64,000 bases of DNA, from contig JAFEVB010000021.1 in assembly GCA_032629725.1 (NCBI GenBank), positions 372,001 to 436,000 of the forward strand, written 5' to 3'. Below are positions 1 to 10,618 of the stretch, one piece after another. Below the pieces are notes generated by a model. That model was not told the origin of the DNA, ran no database searches, and saw only the letters and a list, made by a program, of their open reading frames with translations. Position 1 is the stretch's first letter; each line of letters starts with the position of its first letter. The stretch is from Gremmenia infestans (Eukaryota; Ascomycota; Leotiomycetes; Helotiales; Hamatocanthoscyphaceae). The position numbers and the translations under genes were made by a program.

Positions 1-159
1 GCACTTGTTGGGATGGACCAGACGCAAGCTGATCCTCGTGAATCGATTGCTGCCGCTGTTTTTGCTGTAAGGTGGGTTTCGGAACGGAAGGTGGATGGGG
101 TGATTGATCTTTCTAGATCCCCTCGTGTAGGTTTCGATAATTTGCATCTAGATGGATAA
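1..159 (+). CDS. 3' end of an unrecognised gene (partial at left edge)
   Basis: Frame 1 is open from the first base to a TAA at 157-159, giving 52 residues that include the stretch ESIAAAVFAVRWVSERK. No start is visible because the gene would begin left of the window. A GTAAGG at about position 67 could also be a splice donor, so the last exon may differ. I do not recognise the family. The reading is supported only by an uninterrupted frame with plausible composition; it lies tail-to-tail with the opi1 homologue. Confidence 0.3.
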   Translation, partial: ALVGMDQTQADPRESIAAAVFAVRWVSERKVDGVIDLSRSPRVGFDNLHLDG

Positions 160-597
160 ACATTTCGTCCACCATGACCGCTAATACCCGTCCCGGACTC
201 CTGCTCCTCTGGAAAAGCCATATATTCTTCGACTTGCAAACCAGCAGTCGTATGAACTTGTTCCCCAAGCTCGCTCCCAGGTGGATACACCGGAGATGGG
301 TTCCTTGCTTCCATAACATTATCTGTCGCGCATGAGACGATGAGGGGAACTTGCGATTGGAGGGCAGGGGGAAGCATCACGAACAGAGATAAAGAACAGT
401 TACACAACTCATGAACCCACAATAAACATTTTCTCATTTGTTTGGTCCTAATCTACCTATGCATTCCAATGAAAGCTTTAGTATGTGGTATATAAATCTC
501 ACCCACCGAGCCTCCAAACGCCTCGTCCCGCCCGGTCCTGTGCATCCAAAACTCCTCCAAGTATCTTGAAATAGGACATAGGAAACATTTCGTACAT
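160..597. other. Intergenic, 438 bp
   Basis: Lies between the 3' ends of two convergent genes. It is expected to hold both 3' UTRs and polyadenylation sites. I see no other coding signal. Confidence 0.5.
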
Positions 598-2352
598 TTA
601 TCTCGTCTTGACGTCTTGATAATGATGCTCAAGTTGTCCGTTCATATCGGTATTTACTTTTGCCAGTTCAGTAGGCGGTTTTTCCGTTCCATGTTGAGCC
701 ATCCCTCCATCTGCGTCTCCAGCTTCTTCAGCTTCTTCCCTCCTCTTTCTTCCTAATCGTTCGCACCATTCTTCAGCACTGATAATCGTGCCGTCGAGGA
801 CTCCAGATACTTGCGCCATCATATCAAGTCCCTCCTTCGCCAGGACAAGAACGCGATTTGCGCCATCTGCAACCTCTGCGTCCCCTTGCTCAAGATTCCT
901 AGAGTTCCCAGCATCTCCATGCCTTGAATTGGCCAATTTGAATCTCTGAGGCAAGGAAGTAAGATGCCTCCTAACCAAAACCCTGGCATTTTCTGGCAAC
1001 GCACCCCCAGCGTACCTCGAAACAATATCAACGACTTCTTTCAGCGTCTTCAAGACATCACTTTTCAACGCTGCTACTTTGGCATTCAGAGCCGAGCGCT
1101 CGGAATCTGTCCGCACTACTAATTGTCCATCTGAATTCGTGATCTTGCCAGAAGTTTCTGATCTTGCTGAACTATCATACTCTTCTAGCACTGATTTCAA
1201 TGCTAGGATTACTTTGCCAATGTGTTCGTTGGCCCACCGTAACCAGCCCAGGCAGTATTTCAGACTGCGTAAGCTTTCTTCGCTCATTGCGACGCTTAGG
1301 CCGCTGGTTGAAAGGACGAGTCGCGATTGCCAGGTACTGCCTGGGCTTTGCGGCTCATCCTGCTGTCGCGTAGGAACTAAAGCTTGCTGCGCGGCTTCAT
1401 AGCTGGGACTTCTGTGTTCGTCGTAGGCTGGCAGACTATCTGTCTGACTTAGATTCCGTTGCCGATGCTGTAATTCTTGTTGGTATACCGGGTGGGGATC
1501 CCGGGAGGCATTGTGATCGGTTTCTTGATCGTTGGCGCCTACTTTTCGTCGTTTGTTTGAGCCTTCCCTGGTGTCTTCAATATCGAACGATTGACTTTTC
1601 TCGCCCAGAAACCACCGTACCCCTCCTTCGACACCGGTTATGCGCCCAACGGAGCCAACGGTATTGACGACGGGTGTAAACCTTCTTTCGACGTATTCAG
1701 CACTGGACTTGAAGCGCGGACTGTAGTTCTTAGATGCGGAATATGCGGAAAGGGACCCTCCAATTGCGGTTCCAATGAGCGGGTGTGAAGTTGTGAGAAG
1801 TGACAAGAGGGGTTCTTGTTGTTCTCCTCTTGCTTGAGGGCTTCGAAGAGAAGAGGATGGCAGAGTAGTATGTTGCTGTGGGGGAGATTGTATGAAATCT
1901 AGATATCAGATGTTAGCTGGAATATAATGAAATTATTCCCATGAGAATGTACCGGCCCTGAGATCTCCCAGCGCTTCAGCAGCAAGCCGCACATCAGGAT
2001 CATCAATTGAAAGCACGCTGCCACCGCGTCGTCCTCGACTTTCAGGAGTATCAAGGTCCATTCCACTTGGCGAGTCTATGCCAGTAGTCGAGCTGTTCTT
2101 CGGGGACAGCTGTGAGGGTCCAGGTTGGTAATATGCGGTCAACGGGTTTGAAGATGGCCAGACAAATTGATGCTCCTCTGGTCGAAATCGTGGCTCTGTG
2201 GGAACAGACGGTAAAGGAGGGAGTGTGCGATCATGGTGGGTACACGGCGGATTTGTTGTGGGCACGGAAGGAAAATCGAGCGATTGAGGATCGTGAGACT
2301 GAGAGTAGGAGGGCGGCTGTTCTGGTAGCATGTGATCCTGCGCCTGCTCCAT
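598..2352 (-). CDS. opi1: Opi1-family transcriptional regulator (clock-controlled protein 8 homologue)
   Basis: Two exons, 2352-1953 and 1898-598, joined over a 54-nt intron with a CTAACATCTG branch site, give 566 residues. The N-terminal 130 residues are proline-rich and disordered. From about residue 160 the Opi1 domain begins with EPLLSLLTTSHPLIG, followed by SASKNYSPRFK and NTVGSVGR blocks typical of Neurospora Ccg-8 and yeast Opi1, and it ends in an Arg/Glu-rich helix. In yeast Opi1 represses phospholipid genes by binding Ino2 and phosphatidic acid; in filamentous fungi the family is clock- and nutrient-linked. The start is the first ATG in the frame (MEQAQDH); the open frame extends upstream only through a non-ATG codon. 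It is divergent from apm1 across a 1.3-kb spacer. Family certain, physiological role inferred. Confidence 0.9.
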
Positions 2353-3672
2353 TTTTGCCCTAGATCGCGACAAGGACTAAAATGCACGCAGGATCTGCAG
2401 TATACGAGGCTATCGTGAAGTAGGTACCCGGCAAGATGCTATGAGTATTTGTGGCATATAGGAATTTGGTGCAGAGTTGCTATTGTAAGTATCTCTTTCG
2501 GCGGCGGTCAGTCAGCCAGCCTGTGCCTTTCTCAGTATGCGCCAACCCGCGTCTTGATTGGAGATAAAGTGCCCAGGCCAGGTACTGTACTGTAGCCGAA
2601 TGGACGAAGAGGGAAGGAAGAGTAATAATGAATCTATAATTATAATACAAAAAAGTTCTGTCTAAAGTATCACAATAGTTTCCTTTCTGAAGTCATTGCC
2701 ACATAGTGATGAGTATATAAGGTTGATTGAGGGGAAGGAAGTCCAGTAGAGTAGGAGACGGAGCGATGTCAATCCGGGAACGATCACATGCCAGGGCCAT
2801 CGGCGAAAAGTCGAGGATGCCGATCAGCCATCACGTACGGAATAGAGTTGGATTGAAAGAATAAAAGAAACCCAAGATGCATGTGATATTGGTAATCTTC
2901 GAATTGAGTTGTATAAAAGCAACGTACAGGCTATTATTCCATGTGGTTAGGTATACCAAAAGAGGTAATAGAGTCAGCCTTCAAAGAAAAAGGCTTTTTA
3001 GAAGGGATTTCATTTGGAAGGTAGCCAGCCTCAGCCAGCCCTCTGGAGCTTTGCTCGCCTAATGATACCAAAGCCATCACCGTCTGTAGTACTTCAAGTA
3101 TCTCAACAGCTTGTACTTCGGGACTTCAAAGCAATACAACTTCATTCTCATCTCATCCCCCATCATATATTTGTATGGTCCCTCTGACGCCGCCCGCGCA
3201 ATCTGTTGTTCTTTCAAACAATGCTCGGCCAGCTCTTATGGTACCTCATGTGTTCGGTCTCCGCGCCGCGAAATCGCTAACTTCATCAATGGGAAGGCAA
3301 GATAGGCACTGACAGAATGCCAGGCCGGTTGTGCCTTATGTGATTGAGTTGCACTGTCTAAAAGGGAGCGTTGGTAGAAGAAGAGGAAAATGGCAGCCGA
3401 GTTTTTTCTCATATTCTCACTAGCGCCCTTTGACTAGCGTCCGCGTCTAGGTCCGTTTAGTCAGCAAAGCGTCAAGGCCACCGCAATATTAAGCTTACTT
3501 CTGGAATGTTTGATGTGAACGTGGGGTTGACGACCAAATTCAAAACCTCCTCCTCTTGAGCGCATTTACTTTTCTGCTGTTAGCCTTTACGAATGTCATA
3601 AATCATCCGAATCCCTTCCCCCGCCCCTCCTGGCTCACTCACCTTTTCCACCTTTCCATCCCCCCTGACAGC
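2353..3672. promoter_or_regulatory. Divergent opi1-apm1 intergenic promoter region
   Basis: 1.3 kb between head-to-head genes. It contains an ICRE-like CATGTGATAT at 2880-2889 (consensus CATGTGAAAT), an isolated TCACATG at 2784-2790 and an AP-1/Yap1-like TTAGTCAGC at 3457-3465. The short open frames inside have no homology that I recognise and are treated as noise. Confidence 0.45.
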
Positions 3673-5205
3673 ATGGCCTCCGCTCTCTTCTTCCTCGACC
3701 TGAAGGGCAAGGTACGTCTTCTCGCCGAGTATGGCCATTACGCATTGCTAATGATCCTTGGTAGACCCTCTTGGCCCGGAACTATCGAGGGGACATTCCC
3801 ATGTCAGCAGTCGAGAAGTTCCCAATACTACTGAGCGAAGCAGAAGAAGAAAGCTCCGCCGTCCCACCATGTTTCTCTGACGAGGGAATCAATGTATGCC
3901 AGATCCGACAATGAGAAAGGGGCTGTTCTAACCTCCACCCAGTACCTCTACATCAGACATAACAACCTTTATCTCCTCACATTAACGAAGCGCAACACAA
4001 ATGCCGCCGAAATCCTCCTCTTCCTCCACAAGATCGTCGAAGTCTTTACCGAGTATTTCAAAGAACTCGAAGAAGAATCGATACGCGACAACTTCGTCGT
4101 CATTTACGAACTCCTAGATGAGATGATGGACTTTGGGTACCCACAAACGACAGAATCAAAGATTCTACAAGAATACATCACCCAAGAATCACACAAGCTG
4201 GAAATCCAAGCACGTCCTCCTATAGCCGTGACGAATGCCGTGTCATGGCGGTCAGAAGGTATTAGATACCGAAAGAACGAAGTCTTCCTCGATGTTGTGG
4301 AATCACTCAACCTCCTGGTCTCATCCACCGGCAATGTTCTGCGCTCTGAAATTCTAGGTGCCGTAAAAATGAAGTGTTACCTATCAGGAATGCCCGAATT
4401 ACGTCTGGGTCTGAATGACAAAGTTATGTTTGAGACAACAGGTCGGGCAACAAGAGGGAAGGCTATTGAAATGGAAGATGTGAAATTCCATCAATGTGTG
4501 CGTCTCTCACGATTCGAGAACGACCGTACCATCTCTTTCATCCCTCCAGATGGAGAATTCGAACTGATGTCGTATCGCCTAAATACCCAAGTCAAGCCCT
4601 TGATCTGGGTAGAATGTATCGTAGAGTCGCATTCAGGCAGCAGAATCGAGTACCTGCTTAAAACGAAATCGCAGTTCAAGCGACGGAGCACAGCCAACAA
4701 TGTCGAGATTACGGTTCCGGTACCTGAAGATGCGGATTCTCCACGATTTAGGACGAATATTGGAAGTGTACATTATGCGCCCGAGAAGAGCGCGATTGTG
4801 TGGAAGATTAAGCAGTTTGGTGGCAACAAGGAATTCTTGATGAGAGCTGAGCTGGGACTGCCCAGTGTAAAGGGTGATGATGAACACGGTGGTGGGATGA
4901 CTGGTGGGTTTGGAGGTAGTATGGGTGGTGTTGGTGGAAAGGGCGCGAAGAGACCGATTAGTGTGAAGTTTGAGATTCCTTACTTTACTACGAGTGGGAT
5001 CCAAGTACGGTACTTGAAGATTATCGAGCCTAAGGTATGCCCTCTCCTTTCTTTGGAACCGGTCACCTATCCCGCTATCTTGCCTTATTTACAAACATGA
5101 GAATCGCAATTAACATACCCACAGCTCCAATATCCCTCTCTCCCCTGGGTCCGCTACATCACACAATCCGGCGACATCGCAGTCCGATTACCAGACGTCA
5201 GCTGA
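3673..5205 (+). CDS. apm1: AP-1 adaptor complex subunit mu (clathrin adaptor medium chain)
   Basis: Four exons, 3673-3711, 3765-3893, 3943-5034 and 5125-5205, encode 446 residues, the normal length for Apm1. The protein starts MASALFFLDLKGK and continues LLARNYRGDIP, the longin-like N-terminal domain that packs in the adaptor core. The rest is the mu-homology domain, with SWRSEGIRYRKNEVFLDVVE, a PDGEFELMSYR block and the terminal WVRYITQSGD stretch that ends nearly every mu1 chain. AP-1 sorts cargo carrying Tyr-based signals between trans-Golgi and endosomes. A Gly-rich insertion lies near residues 375-390. All three introns have GTACGT or GTATGC donors and CAG/TAG acceptors. Housekeeping gene; identification secure. 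Confidence 0.96.
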
Positions 5206-6241
5206 AGCACCCATCTTCCAATAGAACAACTCACAGCATTTTAATGAAGGAGAGGAAAAAGCGCAGAGGCATTTCGGGCAAAGGCGTCATGTAGAAATCT
5301 AGACCAGCCTCGGTAGCGTACTTTGCACAATCCACCACATTTTACTCTGGTAACCTGATATTATTCGTTCATGCCAGCCGTTTCACAAGTATACGCCTCT
5401 AATCTTAACAGCCACAGTTGGTCGCGTTAAATACTGACTGGTTTGCTGTCTGATGTCTGTGTTATTGACACCCCTTTCGAACCAACAATCTCCCGCATCT
5501 CACAGTATCGGCAGTGAGACACACCTGCGGTAGGCTGCATGTTACCTACGGCGTTATTGAACTCAGGTCACGGTGACAAGGAGATGGATTTTCCTCCATG
5601 CTTCTCTTCATACTCGGTATAATGGCTCTTCTCATCTTGGAAGATCTGGACCTGGAAATAATTTGTTCTTCCCCTTCACTGCATGGCGACGGTGTCTTGG
5701 CGATCATTGCATTCCTTATGGGGCATGCCCGTACAGTACGAGCATGGCTGCCCAATCAGGGTGCCGACTGCCAACTACCGTCCAACCCAACCAAAACACA
5801 TATTTTAAAAGTGATATTGTATCTAAAAACCACCCCATAAACCCAGCTTCACCTCCAGAGCGAGAACTTTACACAGCACGAAATCCAACCCAGCAAAATT
5901 CACAAAAGCAACATGCTGGGTAGGCAATGTATGTAGGGCTTACCGGCACAATAGTTCATTTTGGAGTGGAGTGGAGTGGAGTAGCACAGAGAGTAGGTAC
6001 CTAGGTATGGTATGTTTCATCATCTTAAAGTTGTAGCACTGCACACAGTACCTACATAGTGGTCGGTTCTGAATGCAGAGCAGACCTACCTACGGTTAAA
6101 AAAGGTTAGCTCGCTTGCTACACTCACCACTGCAACTACCTTCCTTACCCTTTCTTACTTCATTCAACCTTTACTCGAAGATTCATTTCAATTCCCATCC
6201 CTTCAACTTCACCATACATTACAAATTTCCCCACAAAATCA
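5206..6241. other. Intergenic, 1.0 kb, upstream of the MFS gene
   Basis: 3' flank of apm1 and promoter of the transporter. It contains a short GGAGT-type tandem repeat at about 5963-5982 and a pyrimidine-rich tract at about 6120-6230 just before the transporter ATG, as is common in fungal promoters. Open frames here are short and unrecognised. Confidence 0.45.
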
Positions 6242-8236
6242 ATGGATTCTCCTAATACCAAAACACCCAACGCCAGCGAGGGAATCACAGAGCCTCCACA
6301 GCAGCCGCTGCCCAAGCCAGAGGAAGAACTTCAGATTTCGCACGCGGAAGATGGAGAGGGAATTGGAGGGGGCCGCCAAATCCATGGCTTCAAATGGGTT
6401 CTTGTCATAAGCTCCGTGCTCACGTCTACGTTTCTCTTTGGGCTGGATACTACCATCGTAGCGGATATCCAACCTGCTATCATCAGCGAGTTCAACGCCA
6501 TTGAGAAGTTGCCGTGGATCTCTGTTGCTTTCTTGCTGCTCTCTGCCAGTACGACTTTATTCTGGTGCGTGTTCCTGGTTTCTCGTTTCTTCCATACCTA
6601 TGCATTCCAAGACCTGATTGAAAAGGTTGTTTGTTTGTTCGTGTCCATATAGTATCTGATTTGATTTGGTTTTATTTGTGGTATAGGGGACAGGTGTATG
6701 GCTAGTACAATACCAAGGTTCTCTATATCACCTGCGTTCTGATCTTCGAAATGGGGTCTATCATCTGCGGCGCCACGCAGAATATCAACGGCCTTATTGT
6801 CGGGCGCGCTATTTGCGGCTTGGGGGGGACGGGGATGTATACTGGGGCATTGTAAGTACACTTTGCCAGCATATGCATCGATTTCTGATCTATGTACTTA
6901 TACTTACTGTGTCATAACGTAGAACACTTTTATCAATATTCCCCGCAGAGCATGAACGCTCCATCTACATCGGCCTAACTGGCTTAACCTGGGTGCGTAA
7001 CTTATACGCCTTGCAACATACAATTGAACTCCCAGACTTGCATCGGCCATACACAATATACTAACGCAACTCTCTCGCACCCAGGGCACCGGTATGCTCC
7101 TCGGCCCCATAATCGGCGGCGCCTTCACATCCAGCTCCGCCACCTGGCGCTGGGGCTTCTACCTCAACCCTTGCGTAGCCGCTCTCTACTTCCCCGTCTA
7201 CATCTTCATCCTTCCCTCCTTCCACCCCCGTCCCATGGCCACACGACGCGAGCGATTCAGTGAAATCGACGTTCTGAGCACAATACTACTCACCGGCGCC
7301 TACCTAGCCCTGTTAATGGCCATCCAATTCGGCGGCGTCATCTATCCGTGGGACAGTGCCCGTATCATCGCGCTCTTCGTTGTCGGCTTCATCCTAGCCC
7401 TCGCTTTCCTAGCACAGCAGACGTGGAGTATCGGCACGAGCCCCTCACGCCGCGCATTCCCACTACAGTTTCTACGCAGCAGATCTCTATGCCTACTTTT
7501 CATCCTCGAAGCGTGCGCGAGTTCCATGTTATTCGTCGCCGTCTATTTCATACCCCTCTATTTCCAATTCATCCGCCACGATTCCGCCATCCGCGCTGGT
7601 GTGCGACTGATACCACTAATCGTATTCATGGTCTTCGCAATCGTGCTCAACGGGATCATCATGTCGCGGTACGGGCGCTACATGCCGTGGTTCTTCGTCG
7701 GTGGCGCACTGGGTCTTATTGGCAGCGCACTCCTATTCACAGTAGGCGTATCTACGAGTGCAGGGCATATCTACGGGTACTCTATTCTCGTGGGTGCAGG
7801 AGCGGGCTGTTTCCTCCAGCTGCCGTTTAGTGTTGTGCAAGCGCTCGTTGAGCCGCAGTTGATCCCGAAGGCGATTGGGTTTGTGACGTTGGCACAGCTC
7901 AGCGCGCCGGCGTTCGCGCTAGCTGTTATCAATGCTGTGTTTCTCAACGAGGCGGCGGGGAATATCACGAAGGCTCTCAGCGATGTTCCAAGGAAAACGG
8001 TCATGGGGATACTGTCCGGTGTGGGGTCTGCTGCGTTTGAGCGGCTAGATGAGCGGGCTCAGGCGCTTGTTCTGGGGTTTATTGTAAAGGGGCTGGGGAA
8101 GGGGTATATTGTCGCTATGACGTCGGGTGGATTGGCTGTCGTGCTTTCGGTGTTCTTGCCGAGGGGAAAGATGTTGGAGGGGAGGACGAATGGGGATGGG
8201 GATGGGGATGGGGATGGGGATGGGAATGGGAGGTAG
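6242..8236 (+). CDS. MFS transporter, DHA2-like drug/metabolite efflux pump; frame broken by an in-frame TAG
   Basis: Four exons, 6242-6564, 6687-6851, 6923-6992 and 7085-8236, sum to exactly 570 codons. Family marks are GLDTTIVADIQPAI (first helix), the GRAICGLGGTGMYTGA block, LTGLTWGTGMLLGPIIGGAF (motif C) and SSATWRWGFYLN. The later part keeps helices such as AVYFIPLYFQF and ends in a Gly-Asp repeat encoded by a GGGGAT hexamer array. All splice sites look good, but codon 114 (6703-6705) is TAG, immediately after GQVYG in the loop after helix 2. Either the gene is a recent pseudogene, or a different splice or read-through is used, or it is a sequencing error. A phase-0 skip to the AG of that TAG would drop the conserved loop. 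Its neighbours suggest a metabolite exporter for the adjacent UstYa cluster. Confidence 0.75.
8191..8230 (+). repeat. GGGGAT hexanucleotide tandem array in the MFS 3' coding end
   Basis: About six copies of GGGGAT-like units encode an Asp-Gly repeat at the transporter C-terminus. Copy number is likely to vary between strains by slippage. The unit length keeps frame. Confidence 0.8.
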
Positions 8237-8459
8237 AAATATACTTGTCGCTAGCTGGGGGGGTTCGAAATGGCTTTGTAATAGATAGAATTCGGGGGGT
8301 GCGCTAATGTAATTAGAGTGTCTGAAATCACATAACATAACACGCTGGGCAGAATGGAATCAAAGTATTGAGCTACGTATGATGAATCTGGCTTGCGTTT
8401 TGTTCTGTTTTCTTTTGTGCTACAAATACTACAGTCTATCGATGGTGCCCCCAACCCAC

Positions 8460-10062
8460 TCAAGTGAGCGGAAACCACTGGTTAAATCTACCACGCAGAT
8501 CGTATTTCCGTTTCAAGTCTTGTAGTTTTCCCAGATTATCCCCGTAAACAGTCTCGAGCGGCTCGTCTCCAAAAGCGAAGTTTATGTATCTGGTAAGTTG
8601 GTACAGCGTTAGCATATATGTGATAGTTAGGGGATTAAGAAGGGTTTCTCCAGCAGAGTCAGCTAGACATACGTGCTATTTTCCGGCAAGCCATCAGTAG
8701 AGCGCCAGAGCTCTCTGATCTTAATGCCAAAAGCTTCTGCGACAGGATCGAGGCTCGCATCTGTGTACCAGTTGTTGACGAGCGTGGTGTACTTGATAGT
8801 TGAGCGGAAGGGGTACGAAGAGGAGGAGTCGGGGAACTGCTTGGCTGTCTCGAAAGAATAGCATTCTACGAATACGGAGGAATTTCCCACGGCGGGGTTC
8901 GCGACGTAGTCGACGTACTCGTTCCAGATGCTCCGCCACGTCGCCGGGACCATCTGCGAGAGTCCAGAGCCGTAGGATGGTTTCCGACCGCCTTTTCCGC
9001 ATAGAGGGTCGTTGGCGAAGTTGGCTTGCGTGTATGGATATCGCTGCATGGCGTTGACGACTGGGCCGAGGGCAAGGATGGACGCGAATGCTGTTTCTGC
9101 ATCGCTGGTAGGGCCGACGTAGAAGGGGGCTACGACTACAGTGGGCGTGTAATCGGGGGCGCCGGACGTTGCAAAGTAGAGGAATATGGACATGGGGGCC
9201 AGCAGCGGGAGGTCGTTGATGGTCGAGACGATCTGCTCGATCTTGTCGGGGGTGAAGATCAGACTGCCGGTCCAGACACTGCGGTCGGCGCGGGGGTACG
9301 CTTTAATGGTCGCTGATGTGACGATGCCGAAGTTCGGGCCGGCGCCGCGGAGCGCCCACCAGAGATCGGGGTGCTGGGTTGGGTTGACAGTGAGAAGTTC
9401 CCCTTCTGCGTTGACGAGGTTCAGCGTCACGAGGTTGTCGACTCCGAGGCCGTAGAGACCCATGAGGTGGCCTACTCCACCACCTAGAATTGCACCAAGT
9501 GCTCCGACACAGTTGCAGTTCCCGGTTGGAACGTGAGCTCCATTGGCGTCCGCAACAGCTATGACTTCGGATATGATGCTGCCGCCTCCTAAAGTGATTG
9601 TAGGGTGGGCCTCATTGCACTGGTCGAATGTGACGTTGTTTAGGCCTCGGAGATTGATAGTCACATCCTGCTGGCCGATTCGAAATGTCGTCGCCCATCC
9701 ATGTGCTCCACTCTGGGCCAAAAAAGTGATGTTGTTTGCAATACAGTATCTTACCTAGTAGACGCAGTTAGCTCATCGTCTTGATGTTTAGAGGGGAGAA
9801 GTACGGTTTCGGCGACGTCTTTTTCCGTAAAGACATTCACAACAGTTCCTGGTGCTGGGGCAGCGAAGTCACTCCATCTCGGCGCCGCTGAGGATAAATG
9901 GACTATAGATGCGTTTTTGGATAACAAAGGCCCGAGGCCTGAGTCTATGGCGACCGATTGTGTGGAGTGTAGAGAAGTATCCATACTGGCGTTGGTTGTT
10001 TCAAAGAGTAAGGGTGACACAACGATAAATTGCAAGGCCAATATTTTGAAGTTGAGGAACAT
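8460..10062 (-). CDS. Secreted FAD-linked oxidoreductase (berberine-bridge-enzyme-like)
   Basis: Three exons, 10062-9805, 9754-8673 and 8589-8460, give 489 residues. An N-terminal hydrophobic segment (LALQFIVVSPLLF) looks like a signal peptide. The FAD-binding PCMH fold follows: SDFAAPAPGTVVNVFTEKDV, then SGAHGW with His104, and GNCNCVGALGAILGGGVGH with Cys166/Cys168, the places where BBE-like enzymes attach FAD through His and Cys. The C-terminal BBE segment is YINFAFGDEPLETVYGDN...LKRKYDLRGRFN, slightly divergent from the usual N..Y.NY core. The first intron ends CTACTAG and directly precedes VRYCIANN. Such enzymes do two-electron oxidations of alcohols, amines or phenols, commonly inside metabolite clusters. 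It is divergent from the first UstYa gene and shares its promoter. Confidence 0.9.
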
Positions 10063-10618
10063 GATGTGGTGTTAGGAAGATGTGCAAAGGAAGTGAATAT
10101 TTGAGACAAGCAGGGTCACATACATAAGTACCTGGTTTAGTCAGCGCAGGTCTTGTGTTACTTGTCCTACATGAGCATTCCAAATCCTTTTCAAGCCACC
10201 CAATAGAAATAGGTTATTTTGGGATACCACAGCTTTGTTCCAACATTACACGAACATTACACCATCATTACACCATCATTACACAACATTATACCAACGT
10301 AGGAAAGCTGAGTTGGATTTCAGGAAGGTGTGCAAAGAAGAGTGGCTGTGTGAGATATACAGAGTTCTGGGTGGATACACATAGTCACATCACATACGAC
10401 ATGCACAACTTCGGCCTTAGTCAGCAAGTTAGTCAGCCAATAGTGCACGGCTATTTCAACGTTACACCAACACGGGAAAGCTAATGCAGTGTGTCGGAAT
10501 TTCACAGATCCCCGCATCGCATCACACGCTAAAGGCTGCTTGATAACACGCTTTTCTTTGGGTACAATTGCAAACTGCATCCACAGAAGCTGAGAACCTC
10601 ATATTCTATCCGTACAAC
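10063..10618. promoter_or_regulatory. Bidirectional promoter between the FAD oxidase and UstYa gene 1
   Basis: 556 bp between head-to-head genes. It carries three copies of TTAGTCAGC, a Yap1/AP-1-type element, at 10137-10145, 10417-10425 and 10429-10437. It also has an array of about 11-bp units around CATTACACCA at 10241-10296, and similar GTGCAAAG-containing segments at about 10080 and 10330 that hint at a duplicated module. The shared promoter suggests co-regulation, possibly by oxidative stress; that is inference. Confidence 0.55.
10241..10296. repeat. Short tandem array with ACATTACACC-like units
   Basis: About five imperfect copies of an 11-12 bp unit (CATTACACCAT and variants) sit in the bidirectional promoter. 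They may be a minisatellite or a set of repeated binding sites. Confidence 0.6.
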
